Shown here one piece after another: positions 55,767-64,000 of a stretch of 64,000 nucleotides of DNA. Positions within the stretch are counted from its first letter, which is position 1; each line of letters opens with the position of its first letter. A model generated the notes under the pieces. The model did not search any database. It worked only from the letters and a program-made list of their open reading frames with translations, and was not told the origin of the DNA. The DNA comes from Micromonospora avicenniae (lineage in GTDB: Bacteria; Actinomycetota; Actinomycetes; Mycobacteriales; Micromonosporaceae). The translations under genes and the position numbers were made by a program. Where the stretch lies: contig NZ_FTNF01000002.1 in assembly GCF_900156065.1 (NCBI RefSeq), forward strand, positions 310,001-374,000, written 5' to 3'.

Positions 55767-56462
55767 GTGGAGGGGGTTCGCCTTCCGGAGCCGGGTGACG
55801 CGCTCACGGGCGTGGAGATGTTCGCCGGGCTCGAGCCGGAGGTACGGCAGCGGGTCATCGCCGCCGCCGTGCCGCGCACGTACCGCAAGGGCCAACTGCT
55901 CTTCGTCGAGAACGATCCGGGCGAATCGCTCATCGTGCTGCGCCGCGGCGCGGTCGCCGTCTTCCGCACCGCCCCGACCGGTGAACGCGCCGTGCTGTCG
56001 GTCATCCGCCCACCGGACGTGCTGGGCGAGGTCTCCCTGTTGGACGCCTCCACCCGTTCCGCCTCCGCCGAGGCGATCGAGGACTGCACCGCGCTCGCGC
56101 TCTCCCGGGGCGCCTTCATGGAGCTGGTGCACTCCAACCCGCGCATCCTCGACGCGGTGATGCGCTCGCTCGGCGGACTGATCCGCCGTCTCACCGAGCA
56201 GAACGCCGACCATGTCTTCCTCGACCTGCCCGGCCGGGTGGCCAAGACCCTGGTCCGGTTGGCCGGCGAGAGCCAGGCTCCCATGATCACCATCGAGCTC
56301 AACCAGAGCCAGCTTGCAGAGATGGCCGGCGGCTCCCGGCAGAGCGTCAACCAGGCGATCGGCTCGTTCGCCAGCCGTGGCTGGCTGCGTACCGAGGGGC
56401 GCCGCATCGTGGTCACCGATGTGGCGTCGCTGCGCCGGCGCGCCGGCATGAACGACCGCTGA
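55767..56462 (+). CDS. Crp/Fnr-family transcriptional regulator
   Basis: The 231-aa regulator has a cyclic-nucleotide-binding fold (residues ~15-130: LRRGAVAVFRTAPTGERAVL, VLGEVSLLDASTRSASAEA), a dimer helix and a winged HTH (IELNQSQLAEMAGGSRQSVNQAIGSFASRGWLRTEGRRIVV, split: LAEMAGGSRQSVNQAI). The glutamate and serine/threonine of the cAMP pocket are only partly conserved, so ligand binding is uncertain. GTG 55767 follows GGGGAGGGG. Orthologues are often stand-alone global regulators. Confidence 0.92.
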   Translation: MEGVRLPEPGDALTGVEMFAGLEPEVRQRVIAAAVPRTYRKGQLLFVENDPGESLIVLRRGAVAVFRTAPTGERAVLSVIRPPDVLGEVSLLDASTRSASAEAIEDCTALALSRGAFMELVHSNPRILDAVMRSLGGLIRRLTEQNADHVFLDLPGRVAKTLVRLAGESQAPMITIELNQSQLAEMAGGSRQSVNQAIGSFASRGWLRTEGRRIVVTDVASLRRRAGMNDR

Positions 56463-56603
56463 CGCCGGCTCGGTCACGCCCCTCGTGCCGACGGCCCGGC
56501 ACCGTCCCCATCGGAGCATCCGATGCGTCCGACACGGACGGCACCGCCGACAGCGACGGACCGGGCCGGCGAGCACCCGCCCGCCGGCCCCGTCCGTCGC
56601 CAC

Positions 56604-56849
56604 TCAGTTGCCGGTGTCGTCGGCCGGCGGGGCACCGGGCCCCGGGCCGATCTTCGTAGGATCGGTCGGCTTGGGCGACGTGGGCGTGGTCGTCGTCTCT
56701 CCCGACCCGCTCGCCTGACCCTCGGGCTCTTCCACCATGCCCTGCTCCTCCAGCTCGGCGAGAATGACCGCGTCGACGTCGATGGTGTCCCCCGCAGCCC
56801 ACTGCCTGCCAGCCGGATCGGTCCACGGGGCGGACAATCGCACCTGCAC
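56604..56849 (-). CDS. Small acidic protein with disordered Thr/Pro tail (81 aa)
   Basis: I recognise no named family. GTG 56849 follows AGGAGAG. The first half reads QVRLSAPWTDPAGRQWAAGD and TIDVDAVILAELEEQGMVEE, a short beta-alpha domain seen in small actinobacterial and phage proteins. The tail (SGETTTTPTSPKPTDPTK) is low complexity. The frame is open upstream to 56987, but the ribosome site supports this start. It is divergent from the large cyclase gene across a 14-bp palindrome pair. Function is unknown. Confidence 0.65.
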   Translation of the reverse strand: MQVRLSAPWTDPAGRQWAAGDTIDVDAVILAELEEQGMVEEPEGQASGSGETTTTPTSPKPTDPTKIGPGPGAPPADDTGN

Positions 56850-56893
56850 GGCACTCTCCTGACGTGAAACTTCTTGGTACGGAAGACTAGCCC

Positions 56894-56937
56894 CGACCGA
56901 TCGGTCGCGAGGCCCGCCCGCACGTCGGGTACCCGAC
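56894..56937. promoter_or_regulatory. Twin 14-bp palindromes in a divergent promoter
   Basis: CGACCGATCGGTCG (56894-56907) and GTCGGGTACCCGAC (56924-56937) are both perfect palindromes. Their centres are 30 bp apart, three helical turns. They lie between the divergent small-protein and cyclase genes and may be operator sites. Confidence 0.5.
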
Positions 56938-57066
56938 TGGGTCCGAGCGCCGCGATACTGGGCTCTCTCGCGTACGGAGCTGGACATCGACCTGAAGTGT
57001 GGACACTGCGCGCGGACGGCTGGACCGGAAGACCGCTTCTGCGGCGGGTGCGGTCAGCCGCTCGCC

Positions 57067-60000
57067 GTGAGCTGCGCTCAGTGCGGGCACGCCAACAGCA
57101 CCGAGGTCAACTTCTGCACCGGCTGCGGGCACCCGCTGCGCGACCACGTCGTGACCGTCCAGGAGGACCGGCGGCAGGTCAGCGTCCTCTTCGTGGACAT
57201 CGTGGACTTCACCGCGTACGCCGAACGGGCCGACCCGGAGCAGGCTCGCGGTCTGCAGCAGACGTACTTCGCCACGGTGCGGCGGATCGTGCACCAGTAC
57301 GGCGGAGTGGTCGAGAAGTACATCGGCGACGCCGTCATGGCGCTGTTCGGCGCGCCGGTGGCCACCGACAACGACGCGCTGCGGTGCGTACGCGCCGGCC
57401 TGGAGCTGCAACGCAACCTGGCCCGCCAGCCCACCGGTCCACAACCGGCGCTCGGCTTCCGGGTCGGCATCGCCACCGGCGAGGCGCTTGTCGACCTGTC
57501 CGCGACCCGGGACGGCGGTCAGGCGTTCGTCACCGGGGACGTCGTCAACACGGCGTCCCGGTTGCAGTCACTGGCCCCGTCCGGTGGCGTGGTGGTGGAC
57601 GAGGCCACCTGGTCGGCCACCCGCCACGAACTCGAGTACGCCGACCAGCCGCCGGTCACCCTGCGCGGCCGCTCCGCGGTGAGCCGAATCTGGCTGGCCG
57701 TCCGGGCCAGGCCGCACCGCGACCCGCACACCGCCGAGCTGACCCCGATGGTGGACCGGGAGCACGAACGCGGCCTGCTGGTCAACGCGCTGCACCGGAT
57801 GGTGAATGAGCGGACGTCGCAGCTGGTGACGGTCTTCGGTCCCGCCGGGGTGGGCAAGAGCCGGCTGCTGCGCGAACTCGCGCGGCACGCCGGCAGCCTG
57901 CCGGGTCCGCCGATCACCTGGCTCGTCGGGCAGTGTCCACCGTTCGGCGAGAACGTCACGTGGGCGGCGCTCACCGACATCGTGAAGAGCTGGGTGGGGA
58001 TGCCGGGGGCGGACGACCCGGTGGCGCTGCGTGACCGGCTGCGGGCCCGGCTGGGTCAGCTCGCCGACCCGCACGCGGTACGGCTGGCCGAGGCGCTCGG
58101 CCCGCTGCTCGGCCTGCCGGGGGAACGACTCACCCTCGTCGAGACCGAGGCGGCGTGGCGGCGGTTCCTGCTCGCGCTGGCCGCCGCCGGGCCGACCGTG
58201 CTGGTCTTCGAGGACATGCACTGGGCGGACCAGACACTGCTCGCCTTCGTCGAGCAGCTGGGCGCGACGGCCCGCGGCGTGCCGATGCTGGTGGTCGCGA
58301 CCGCACGGCCGGAGCTGCGGGAGCGGCAGCCGGCGTGGACCGGCACGATCAGCGGCGCCATGTCCATCTCGGTGCCACCGATGCACGACTCCGACATCGA
58401 CACCCTCTACTCGCTGCTGCTCGGGAAGGCGACGCTGCCGGCCACGCAGCGCACCCCGCTGATCGAGTTCGCCGACGGCAATCCGCTCTACGCGCAGGAG
58501 TACGCCCGGATGCTGCTCGACGGCGGCCTCCTCGACGCGGTCGGGTCGGTTGGGCCGGTCGGCGGTGCGGAGATGCCCCGGACGGTGCAGGCGGTCATCG
58601 CCAACCGGCTCGACCTGCTGGACCCGGCCGACCGGGCGGTCCTGCAGGCCGCGGCGGTCGTCGGCGTGCAGTTCTGGGCCGCGCCGGTGGCCACCGCCCT
58701 CGGCCGGCCGGTGGCGTGGGTGGAGCGCGCGCTGGACCGGCTGCAACGCCGCGACCTGGTGTACGAGCAGCCCAGCTCCACGATGCCGGGCCACTCGGAG
58801 TATCGGTTCCGGCACGTCCTGGTGCGGGACGTCTGCTACCAGCGGCTGCCCCGGGCCGAGCGGGTGCTGCGGCACCACCACACCGCCGACTGGTTGGAGC
58901 AGCTCGCCGACGGCCGGCAGCACGACCTGGCCGAGGTGCTGGCCAACCACCGCTGGGCGGCGCACGAGATTGCCCGCACGGTCGGCGTGGACACCGCCCC
59001 GTACGCGCTGCCGGCGCGCGGCGCCCTGCACCGGGCGGCCCGGCGGGCGTACGAGCTGCACGCGCTGGACACCGCGGCCACGCTGGTCGGGCGGGCGCTC
59101 GCGCTGGAGCTCCCGCCGGACCCCGCGCTGGAGCTGTTCGACGCCGAGCTGGCGTTCTACCGCGACGGTGACGCGTTCCTGGTGGCCGGCGGCACGGACA
59201 CGCTGGCCCGGCTCGCCGAACGGCTCACCGGGACCGGCGACCGGACGGGGGCCGCCCGGGCCTGGACGCTGCTGGCCACCGCCGCCTGGAGCCGGGCCGA
59301 CCGGCCGGCCACCCTGCGCTTCCTGGACCGGGCGATCGGCCTCTACGCCGAGTTGCCGGACAGCCAGGAGAAGGCGGGGGCCCTGCTGGAGCTCGCCCGG
59401 GTGCACATGCTCAACGCGGAGACCGACCCGGCGTGCACCGCGGCCCGGGCCGCGGCCGCCCTCGCGGAGCGGCTGCAGCTGCGGGAGGCGCAGGCCAACG
59501 CCCGGATCACCCTCGCGGTCGCGCGCTACATAACCGGCTCCGGCGACGCGTACGCGGAGCTGGCCGAGGTGACCGAGGACTGCCGGGTGGAGCGGCTGGC
59601 CAGCCGCCGCCGGGCGGTGCAGAACCTGGCCTGGGCGTTGCAGGAGGAGGGGGACCTGGCCGGGTCGGCCCGGCTGGTGGACGAGCAGCGGACGCTGGAC
59701 CTCGGCGGTGAGCACAGCATCGCCACCAGCTTCGAGGATCAGTGGGCCCGGGCGTACTACGCGGGCGAGTGGACGTCGGCGCTGGCGATGGCGGCGGAGT
59801 CGACGCGCCGCCCGACGGCGGAGTGGGACCTGCACATCGTGGCGGTGTCGGGGTGGATGCGGGGCTTGCGCGCCGCGCGGCCGGGCCGGGACACCGAGCC
59901 GGCCGGCGACGGCGCGGACCTGGTCGAGCAGGCGGTGGTCGCGGCCCGCCGCAGCGGCTTCCACCGGGTGCTGCGCTCCACGCTGGCGCACGCCGCGCTC

Positions 60001-60459
60001 TGCCGAGCGGTGGAGGGTCGCCGGGACGAGGCGATGGCGTTGCTCACCGAATTGGACGAGGACTGGCGGAAGACCCAGATGATCCCGTTCGCCGAGTGGG
60101 TGCCGGCGGTCGGGCACGTCGCCGGGGTGCTCGGCTCCGACGCGGCCCGGCTGGTGCGGGACCTGCTGGCTCGGGCGCCCCGGATGACCCCGTGGGCCCG
60201 GGCGGCCGGTCAGGTGGCCGACGCCGTGCTGGCGGGGTGCGCCGGCGATGCCCGTACCGCCGCCGGGCTGATGCAGGGCGCGGCGGCGAGCTACGCCCGG
60301 ATGACCGATGTGACCGACGAGATCATCACGACGGCGCTGTCGGTCGGTCCGCTGTCGACGATCGACCCGGCAGGCGCGGCCACGGCCCGGTCCCGGCTGC
60401 ACGAGTTCGCGATACGCAACGACGCCGTCGGGCTGCTCCGGTTGGCGGGCGCCGGGTGA
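57067..60459 (+). CDS. Class III nucleotide cyclase / AAA ATPase / TPR regulator
   Basis: The 1,130-aa protein has a zinc ribbon (CAQCGHANSTEVNFCTGCG, residues 3-20). A class III cyclase domain follows (VSVLFVDIVDFTAYAERADP with the two metal Asp, then EKYIGDAVMALFGAP). Next are an AAA-like ATPase (FGPAGVGKSRLLREL, residues ~258-270; Walker B-like VLVFEDMHWAD) and a long TPR-like C-terminus. This is the LuxR-less cyclase/ATPase/TPR regulator architecture common in actinobacteria. GTG 57067 is the first standard start, but coding sequence with a second CxxC ribbon (CGHC...CGGC) extends in frame upstream to ~56980 with no ATG/GTG/TTG, so the true start may be non-canonical. Confidence 0.92.
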   Translation: MSCAQCGHANSTEVNFCTGCGHPLRDHVVTVQEDRRQVSVLFVDIVDFTAYAERADPEQARGLQQTYFATVRRIVHQYGGVVEKYIGDAVMALFGAPVATDNDALRCVRAGLELQRNLARQPTGPQPALGFRVGIATGEALVDLSATRDGGQAFVTGDVVNTASRLQSLAPSGGVVVDEATWSATRHELEYADQPPVTLRGRSAVSRIWLAVRARPHRDPHTAELTPMVDREHERGLLVNALHRMVNERTSQLVTVFGPAGVGKSRLLRELARHAGSLPGPPITWLVGQCPPFGENVTWAALTDIVKSWVGMPGADDPVALRDRLRARLGQLADPHAVRLAEALGPLLGLPGERLTLVETEAAWRRFLLALAAAGPTVLVFEDMHWADQTLLAFVEQLGATARGVPMLVVATARPELRERQPAWTGTISGAMSISVPPMHDSDIDTLYSLLLGKATLPATQRTPLIEFADGNPLYAQEYARMLLDGGLLDAVGSVGPVGGAEMPRTVQAVIANRLDLLDPADRAVLQAAAVVGVQFWAAPVATALGRPVAWVERALDRLQRRDLVYEQPSSTMPGHSEYRFRHVLVRDVCYQRLPRAERVLRHHHTADWLEQLADGRQHDLAEVLANHRWAAHEIARTVGVDTAPYALPARGALHRAARRAYELHALDTAATLVGRALALELPPDPALELFDAELAFYRDGDAFLVAGGTDTLARLAERLTGTGDRTGAARAWTLLATAAWSRADRPATLRFLDRAIGLYAELPDSQEKAGALLELARVHMLNAETDPACTAARAAAALAERLQLREAQANARITLAVARYITGSGDAYAELAEVTEDCRVERLASRRRAVQNLAWALQEEGDLAGSARLVDEQRTLDLGGEHSIATSFEDQWARAYYAGEWTSALAMAAESTRRPTAEWDLHIVAVSGWMRGLRAARPGRDTEPAGDGADLVEQAVVAARRSGFHRVLRSTLAHAALCRAVEGRRDEAMALLTELDEDWRKTQMIPFAEWVPAVGHVAGVLGSDAARLVRDLLARAPRMTPWARAAGQVADAVLAGCAGDARTAAGLMQGAAASYARMTDVTDEIITTALSVGPLSTIDPAGAATARSRLHEFAIRNDAVGLLRLAGAG

Positions 60460-60465
60460 CCGGGG

Positions 60466-61167
60466 TCAGGCGGCCACCGGTTCGGCCGGGGCGGGCGGCT
60501 GGTTCTTCACCTTCTGCGCGTAGACGTCGACGTACTCCCGGCCGGAGAGTTCCATCAGCTCGTACATGATCTCGTCGGTGACCGCCCGCTCGACGAAGCG
60601 GTCGCCGGTCATGCCGCGGTAGCGGGAGAAGTCGAGCGGCGTCCCGAAGCGGATCCGTACCCGGGCGATCTTCGGGATCAGCTTGCCGGGCGGCTGGATC
60701 TCGTCGGCGTTCAGCATCACCACCGGCACCACCGGCGCGCCGCTCTCCAGGGCCAGCCGGGCAACTCCGGTCTTGCCCCGGTAGAGCCGCCCGTCCGGCG
60801 ACCGCGTGCCCTCCGGGTAGATGCCGGCGATCCCGCCGCGCCGTAGCACCTTGAGCTGGGTGTCGAGCGCGGCCCGGGCCGCCCGCCCGCCGGAGCGGTC
60901 GACGGGAATGGTGCCGGTGCTGACGAAGAACATCTTGGTCAGCCAGCCCTTGACCCCCTTGCCGGTGAAGTACTCGGCCTTCGCGACGAAGGTGACCTTC
61001 CTCCGGACCATCAACGGAGTGAAGATCGAGTCGGAGAAGGAGAGGTGGTTGCTGGCCAGGATCACCGGACCGGCGGCCGGCACGTGGTGCAGCCCCTCCA
61101 CCTGCGGACGGAAGACCACCCTCAGCAGCGGGCCGAGGAGCACGTACTTCATCAGCCAGTAGAACAC
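60466..61167 (-). CDS. plsC: 1-acyl-sn-glycerol-3-phosphate acyltransferase
   Basis: PlsC converts lysophosphatidate to phosphatidate. The 233 aa have the NHxxxxD motif in LASNHLSFSDSIFTPL, GTIPVDRSGG, and the acceptor motif YPEGTRSPDGRLYRGKTG, with VVPVVMLNADE as block IV. A hydrophobic N-terminal segment (YWLMKYVLLGPLLRVVF) anchors it to the membrane. GTG 61167 is preceded by GGGACG. A TAGGCT hexamer at 61251-61256 on the minus strand may be its -10. Confidence 0.94.
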   Translation of the reverse strand: MFYWLMKYVLLGPLLRVVFRPQVEGLHHVPAAGPVILASNHLSFSDSIFTPLMVRRKVTFVAKAEYFTGKGVKGWLTKMFFVSTGTIPVDRSGGRAARAALDTQLKVLRRGGIAGIYPEGTRSPDGRLYRGKTGVARLALESGAPVVPVVMLNADEIQPPGKLIPKIARVRIRFGTPLDFSRYRGMTGDRFVERAVTDEIMYELMELSGREYVDVYAQKVKNQPPAPAEPVAA

Positions 61168-61721
61168 CGGCGTCCCTTCCCAGTGGCGGTCGCGACGTCG
61201 CCCGGCCGCTCGGCCTGTCGGTCAGGAGGCCGGCCGGTCGTCAGGTGAGAAGCCTACGAATCGCGGGCACCGCCCACAACGATCGATCAGGCTCGTTCGG
61301 AAATCACCGGCACGGCAGCCAACTGGCCGCGGTTGACGGTCGTTCGAGGCATGGTCGACTCGGCTTCAAGGAAGTCGGGGTGTCCCGCTCACCCGGACCG
61401 ACCGAGTTCAATGAAGTCGAGTCGATCATCCCGCCGGCCGCCGAGTTTTCCGGAGCCAATCGGAGTAGCGGTAAGCCGGAGTAGCGGCGAGCCGCAAGCC
61501 CACCCGGGCGCATTCCACCCCCTCCCACCTCCTGACGCCCTCCGCACAAACGGACATACGACCCCGCCCGCGACCAGCGGCACGCCCGCCGAGTTTGGAA
61601 GACGCGACACAACGCACTCCCGCAACAGGGTCGTGACGTGTCACGATTCAAAGCACGGCGTGCGAGTCCGCGCCGAGGGGCTGGGGCGGCCGCGCCGAAG
61701 GCGCGTTGAGGAGGGTGTCCG
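61168..61721. other. 554-nt intergenic region with dispersed repeats
   Basis: Between plsC and the next plus-strand gene no frame has a start with a ribosome site. It holds the palindrome at 61351-61429 and the dispersed repeat copy (61371-61392). GTAGCGG occurs twice near 61480. Confidence 0.55.
61351..61429. repeat. Imperfect 28-bp inverted repeat
   Basis: The arms (61351-61378, 61402-61429) share TCGACTCG and CTTCA blocks and differ at five of 28 positions. GAAGTCGGGGTGT within the left arm also occurs at 14641. This is probably a copy of a dispersed palindromic element. Confidence 0.6.
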
Positions 61722-62561
61722 GTGACAGCGGGTGGGGCCCGCCGGGGACGGCGGGACAACGGGCTCGACGCGAGCGAGTACGCCGTCGCCGGCGACGTGG
61801 ATCCACGCGTCGGCGAACACCTGCTGGACGTCCTGGCCGCCGGTGGTATCGCCGCGTACCTCCAGCCGTCGGCCGATCTCAATCCGGTCACCCGCACCAC
61901 CACGGTGCCGGCCCGGCCGGTGGACCGCCTCTACGTCGACCGTTCGCATCTGACGACCGCCCGCGACTACCTGAGCCAGCTCGCTGACGAGGGCACGCCG
62001 GAGCAGCCCCGCCCCGACGAGCCCGACATCGACGCCGAGTGGGCCCGGATCGTAGCCGGCTTCCACACCACGCCCGCCGCCGGCGCCCATCCCTGGCCGG
62101 CCGCCGAGGACATCGACGAGTCCGGCGGCCCGACCGGGGGCCCACTGGCCCGGGCCGGCACCGACGAGACCGGCCCGACCGCCACCGACGTCCGCCGCCT
62201 GCCGTACGCGGCCGACATCTCGGGCGTGTCGCTCGGGCGCTCCGACCGGCACGACGAGCCGTCGCTGCTCGACGGGCTGGACACCTTCGGCGCCGACCTG
62301 CCGGACGACGAGGAGGACCGCTACACCCCGCCTCCGCCGCCGCCGCTGCCCCGGATCTCCAAGTACGCCGTGGTCGGCGTGCTCGCCGTGGTGGTCGGCT
62401 TCGTGCTCTTCCTCTTCCCGTCGTTGCTGCCGGTCGACCGTTCGATGGTCACGCTTGTCGGTTTCACCGGCATCCTCGCCGGTTTCGTCACGCTGGTCTG
62501 GCGGCTGCGTCCCGGCGGCGACGAGGACGACCGCGACCCGGACGACGGCGCGGTCGTCTGA
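61722..62561 (+). CDS. Conserved actinobacterial membrane protein of unknown function
   Basis: The 279-aa protein has an N-terminal domain (DPRVGEHLLDVLAAGGIAAY to DRLYVDRSHLTTARDYLSQL) seen in many actinobacterial proteins and resembling DUF2007-type folds. A long acidic, Pro/Asp-rich linker (with PPPPPPLP near residue 212) follows. Two C-terminal helices (YAVVGVLAVVVGFVLFLFPS and MVTLVGFTGILAGFVTLVW) and an acidic tail end it. GTG 61722 follows GAGGAGGG. It precedes otsA by 170 nt; no functional link is shown. Confidence 0.75.
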   Translation: MTAGGARRGRRDNGLDASEYAVAGDVDPRVGEHLLDVLAAGGIAAYLQPSADLNPVTRTTTVPARPVDRLYVDRSHLTTARDYLSQLADEGTPEQPRPDEPDIDAEWARIVAGFHTTPAAGAHPWPAAEDIDESGGPTGGPLARAGTDETGPTATDVRRLPYAADISGVSLGRSDRHDEPSLLDGLDTFGADLPDDEEDRYTPPPPPPLPRISKYAVVGVLAVVVGFVLFLFPSLLPVDRSMVTLVGFTGILAGFVTLVWRLRPGGDEDDRDPDDGAVV

Positions 62562-62730
62562 GCGGTCGGTCACCCGGAGATCACCTACCGCATCTCGGGA
62601 CGGCGGCCGCCCGCAGCGGACGCGCGAGTGGTGTAACTTACGGTCAGTAGGAATACCGCTGTACGTCACCTCCCTCCGCTGACTGACCGGTTTTTCCTTC
62701 CTCGTGGCGGTCAGTCCCCTGCTGATCGGA

Positions 62731-64000
62731 ATGCCCGAGATGCGACATAGTTCACTGGTGGTGGTGGCCAACCGCCTGCCGATAGACGACAGTGCCGCCC
62801 CCGACGGCGCGTGCGAGTGGCGGCGCAGTCCCGGCGGGTTGGTGAGCGCGCTGCACCCGCTGCTGCGGCACACCCCCGCGACCTGGGTCGGCTGGGCCGG
62901 CGGCACCGGAGCCGCCCCCACTCTGCCCGACGTCGACGGCGTGCGTCTGCGCGCCGTCCCGCTCACCGCCGAGGACCAGCGCGATCACTACGAGGGGTTC
63001 GCCAACTCGACCCTCTGGCCGCTCTACCACGACGCGGTCGAGCAGCCCGAACACCACCGGCGCTGGTGGGAGGCGTACCAGCGGGTCAACCGGCGGTTCG
63101 CCGAGGCCGCCGCGGACGTCGCCGAGCCGGGCGCGGTGGTCTGGGTGCAGGACTACCACCTGCACCTGGTCCCCGGCCTGCTCCGCGGGATGCGGCCCGA
63201 CCTGCGCATCGGCTTCTTCCTGCACGTGCCGTTCCCGCCACCGGAGCTGTTCATGCAGCTCCCCCGCCGGGCCGAACTGCTACGCGGCATGCTCGGCGCC
63301 GACCTGATCGGGTTCCAACGCGTCCAGGCCGCGCACAACTTCGCCCAGCTCGTGGCCAAGGTGCTGAACCTGCCCGCCACGGACCGGCGGATCGGCGTCG
63401 GAGAACGGGTCGTACGCATCGGCGCGTTCCCGGTCTCCATCGACACCGCCGAGATGGCCGCGCTCGCCGCCCGTCCCGACGTCGCCGCCCGGGCGCAGCG
63501 GCTGAGGCAGGACCTCGGCCGCCCCGAGCGCGTGATCCTCAGCGTCGACCGCATGGACTACACCAAGGGCATCGAGCAGCGGCTCAAGGCGTACAGCGAG
63601 CTGCTGGCGAGCGGGCACGTCAAGGTCCGCGACACGGTGCTGGTGCAGGTCGCCGTGCCGAGCCGGGAGCGGGTCGGCCAGTACCAGATCCTGCGGGAAC
63701 GGGTCGAGCGCGAGGTCGGCCGGATCAACGGCGAGTTCGGCCGGGTCGGGGAGCCGGCGATCCACTACCTCACCCAGCCGTTCGACCGGGCCGAGCTGGC
63801 CGCCCTCTACCGGGTCGCCGACGTGATGGCGGTGACCCCGCTGCGCGACGGGATGAACCTCGTGGCCAAGGAGTACGTGGCCGCCCGGGTCGACGACACC
63901 GGAGCGCTGCTGCTCAGCGAGTTCGCCGGAACGGCCGCCGAGCTGTCCCAGGCGTACCTGGTCAACCCCCACGACCTGGAAGGGCTGAAGGAGGGGCTGC
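62731..64000 (+). CDS. otsA: Trehalose-6-phosphate synthase (partial, runs off window)
   Basis: This GT20 glycosyltransferase makes trehalose-6-phosphate from UDP- (or GDP-/ADP-) glucose and glucose-6-phosphate. At least 423 codons are visible. Motifs are [11 protein letters not shown] at the start, [56 protein letters not shown] and [11 protein letters not shown] near the window end. ATG 62731 is chosen; GTG 62704 is in frame. A 9-bp stem (62681-62689 with 62708-62716) with TTTTT in its loop lies just upstream and could mask the upstream GTG. The C-terminus lies beyond 64000. Confidence 0.95.
   Translation, partial: MPEMRHSSLVVVANRLPIDDSAAPDGACEWRRSPGGLVSALHPLLRHTPATWVGWAGGTGAAPTLPDVDGVRLRAVPLTAEDQRDHYEGFANSTLWPLYHDAVEQPEHHRRWWEAYQRVNRRFAEAAADVAEPGAVVWVQDYHLHLVPGLLRGMRPDLRIGFFLHVPFPPPELFMQLPRRAELLRGMLGADLIGFQRVQAAHNFAQLVAKVLNLPATDRRIGVGERVVRIGAFPVSIDTAEMAALAARPDVAARAQRLRQDLGRPERVILSVDRMDYTKGIEQRLKAYSELLASGHVKVRDTVLVQVAVPSRERVGQYQILRERVEREVGRINGEFGRVGEPAIHYLTQPFDRAELAALYRVADVMAVTPLRDGMNLVAKEYVAARVDDTGALLLSEFAGTAAELSQAYLVNPHDLEGLKEGL

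Noticed and set aside
57568..60402. 944-codon minus-strand open frame
   Set aside because: Antisense shadow of the cyclase/ATPase/TPR gene, without domains.
61168..61721. Hidden gene in the long spacer
   Set aside because: Frames here are short, lack ribosome sites and coincide with dispersed repeats.

Overview
The window is a high-GC actinobacterial chromosome segment, most likely from a Micromonospora-like member of the Micromonosporaceae. This rests on strong G/C bias at third codon positions, many GTG starts, 4-nt ATGA gene overlaps, an ImuA'-ImuB-DnaE2 mutasome, MurT/GatD, F420-type enzymes, DUF3040, a PknL/Rv2175c pair and palindromic intergenic repeats. The genus is inferred, not proven. 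No rRNA, tRNA, CRISPR array, prophage or insertion sequence was recognised; this is mostly core chromosome.

Layout. 1-2.5 kb: start of the division and cell-wall cluster on the minus strand (mraZ, rsmH, an FtsL-like gene running off the edge), with an MraZ operator in the promoter. 2.7-6.1 kb: overlapping plus-strand operon murT-gatD-TVP38-phosphotransferase. 6.4-9.4 kb: leuS with an upstream leader peptide and terminator that look like a leucine attenuator. 9.7-14.6 kb: MoxR-DUF58-transglutaminase operon. 14.8-18.5 kb: DUF3040, DinB, a phosphodiesterase-family protein and a methyltransferase. 18.8-27.2 kb: small ORFs, a TSUP permease and the minus-strand DNA-damage block (HEPN protein, imuA', imuB, dnaE2) behind a promoter with two LexA-type boxes.

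27.3-32.7 kb: YbaK-like deacylase, then a tightly coupled carotenoid-tailoring operon (CrtA-like, GNAT, CruF-like, CruG-like, CrtI/CrtD-like). 32.8-37.4 kb: CDP-alcohol phosphotransferase, metF, an HTH/TPR regulator and a polyprenyl synthase. 37.6-43.9 kb: Rv2175c-like regulator, PknL-like kinase, endonuclease IV, threonine aldolase and class II DAHP synthase, an arrangement close to the mycobacterial idsA2-Rv2175c-pknL-aroG region. 44-46.2 kb: lipoprotein and secreted chitinase. 46.4-52.7 kb: glutathione peroxidase, F420-type reductase, sortase with a DUF4397 partner, a membrane protein, DUF2203 and a NamZ-like muramidase. 52.7-64 kb: proC, pfkA, exoribonuclease, Crp-type regulator, a very large cyclase/ATPase/TPR regulator, PlsC, a membrane protein and otsA, cut by the window end.

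Regulation seen in the sequence. Many genes start 6-7 nt after a TANNNT hexamer, as expected of leaderless mRNAs. Other signals are the MraZ box, the twin SOS boxes, the leuS attenuator, a palindromic operator in front of the chitinase and twin 14-bp palindromes between 56.6 and 57 kb. Intergenic gaps carry several classes of long inverted repeat and local tandem duplications. Coordinates of short sites were counted by hand and may be off by one base.
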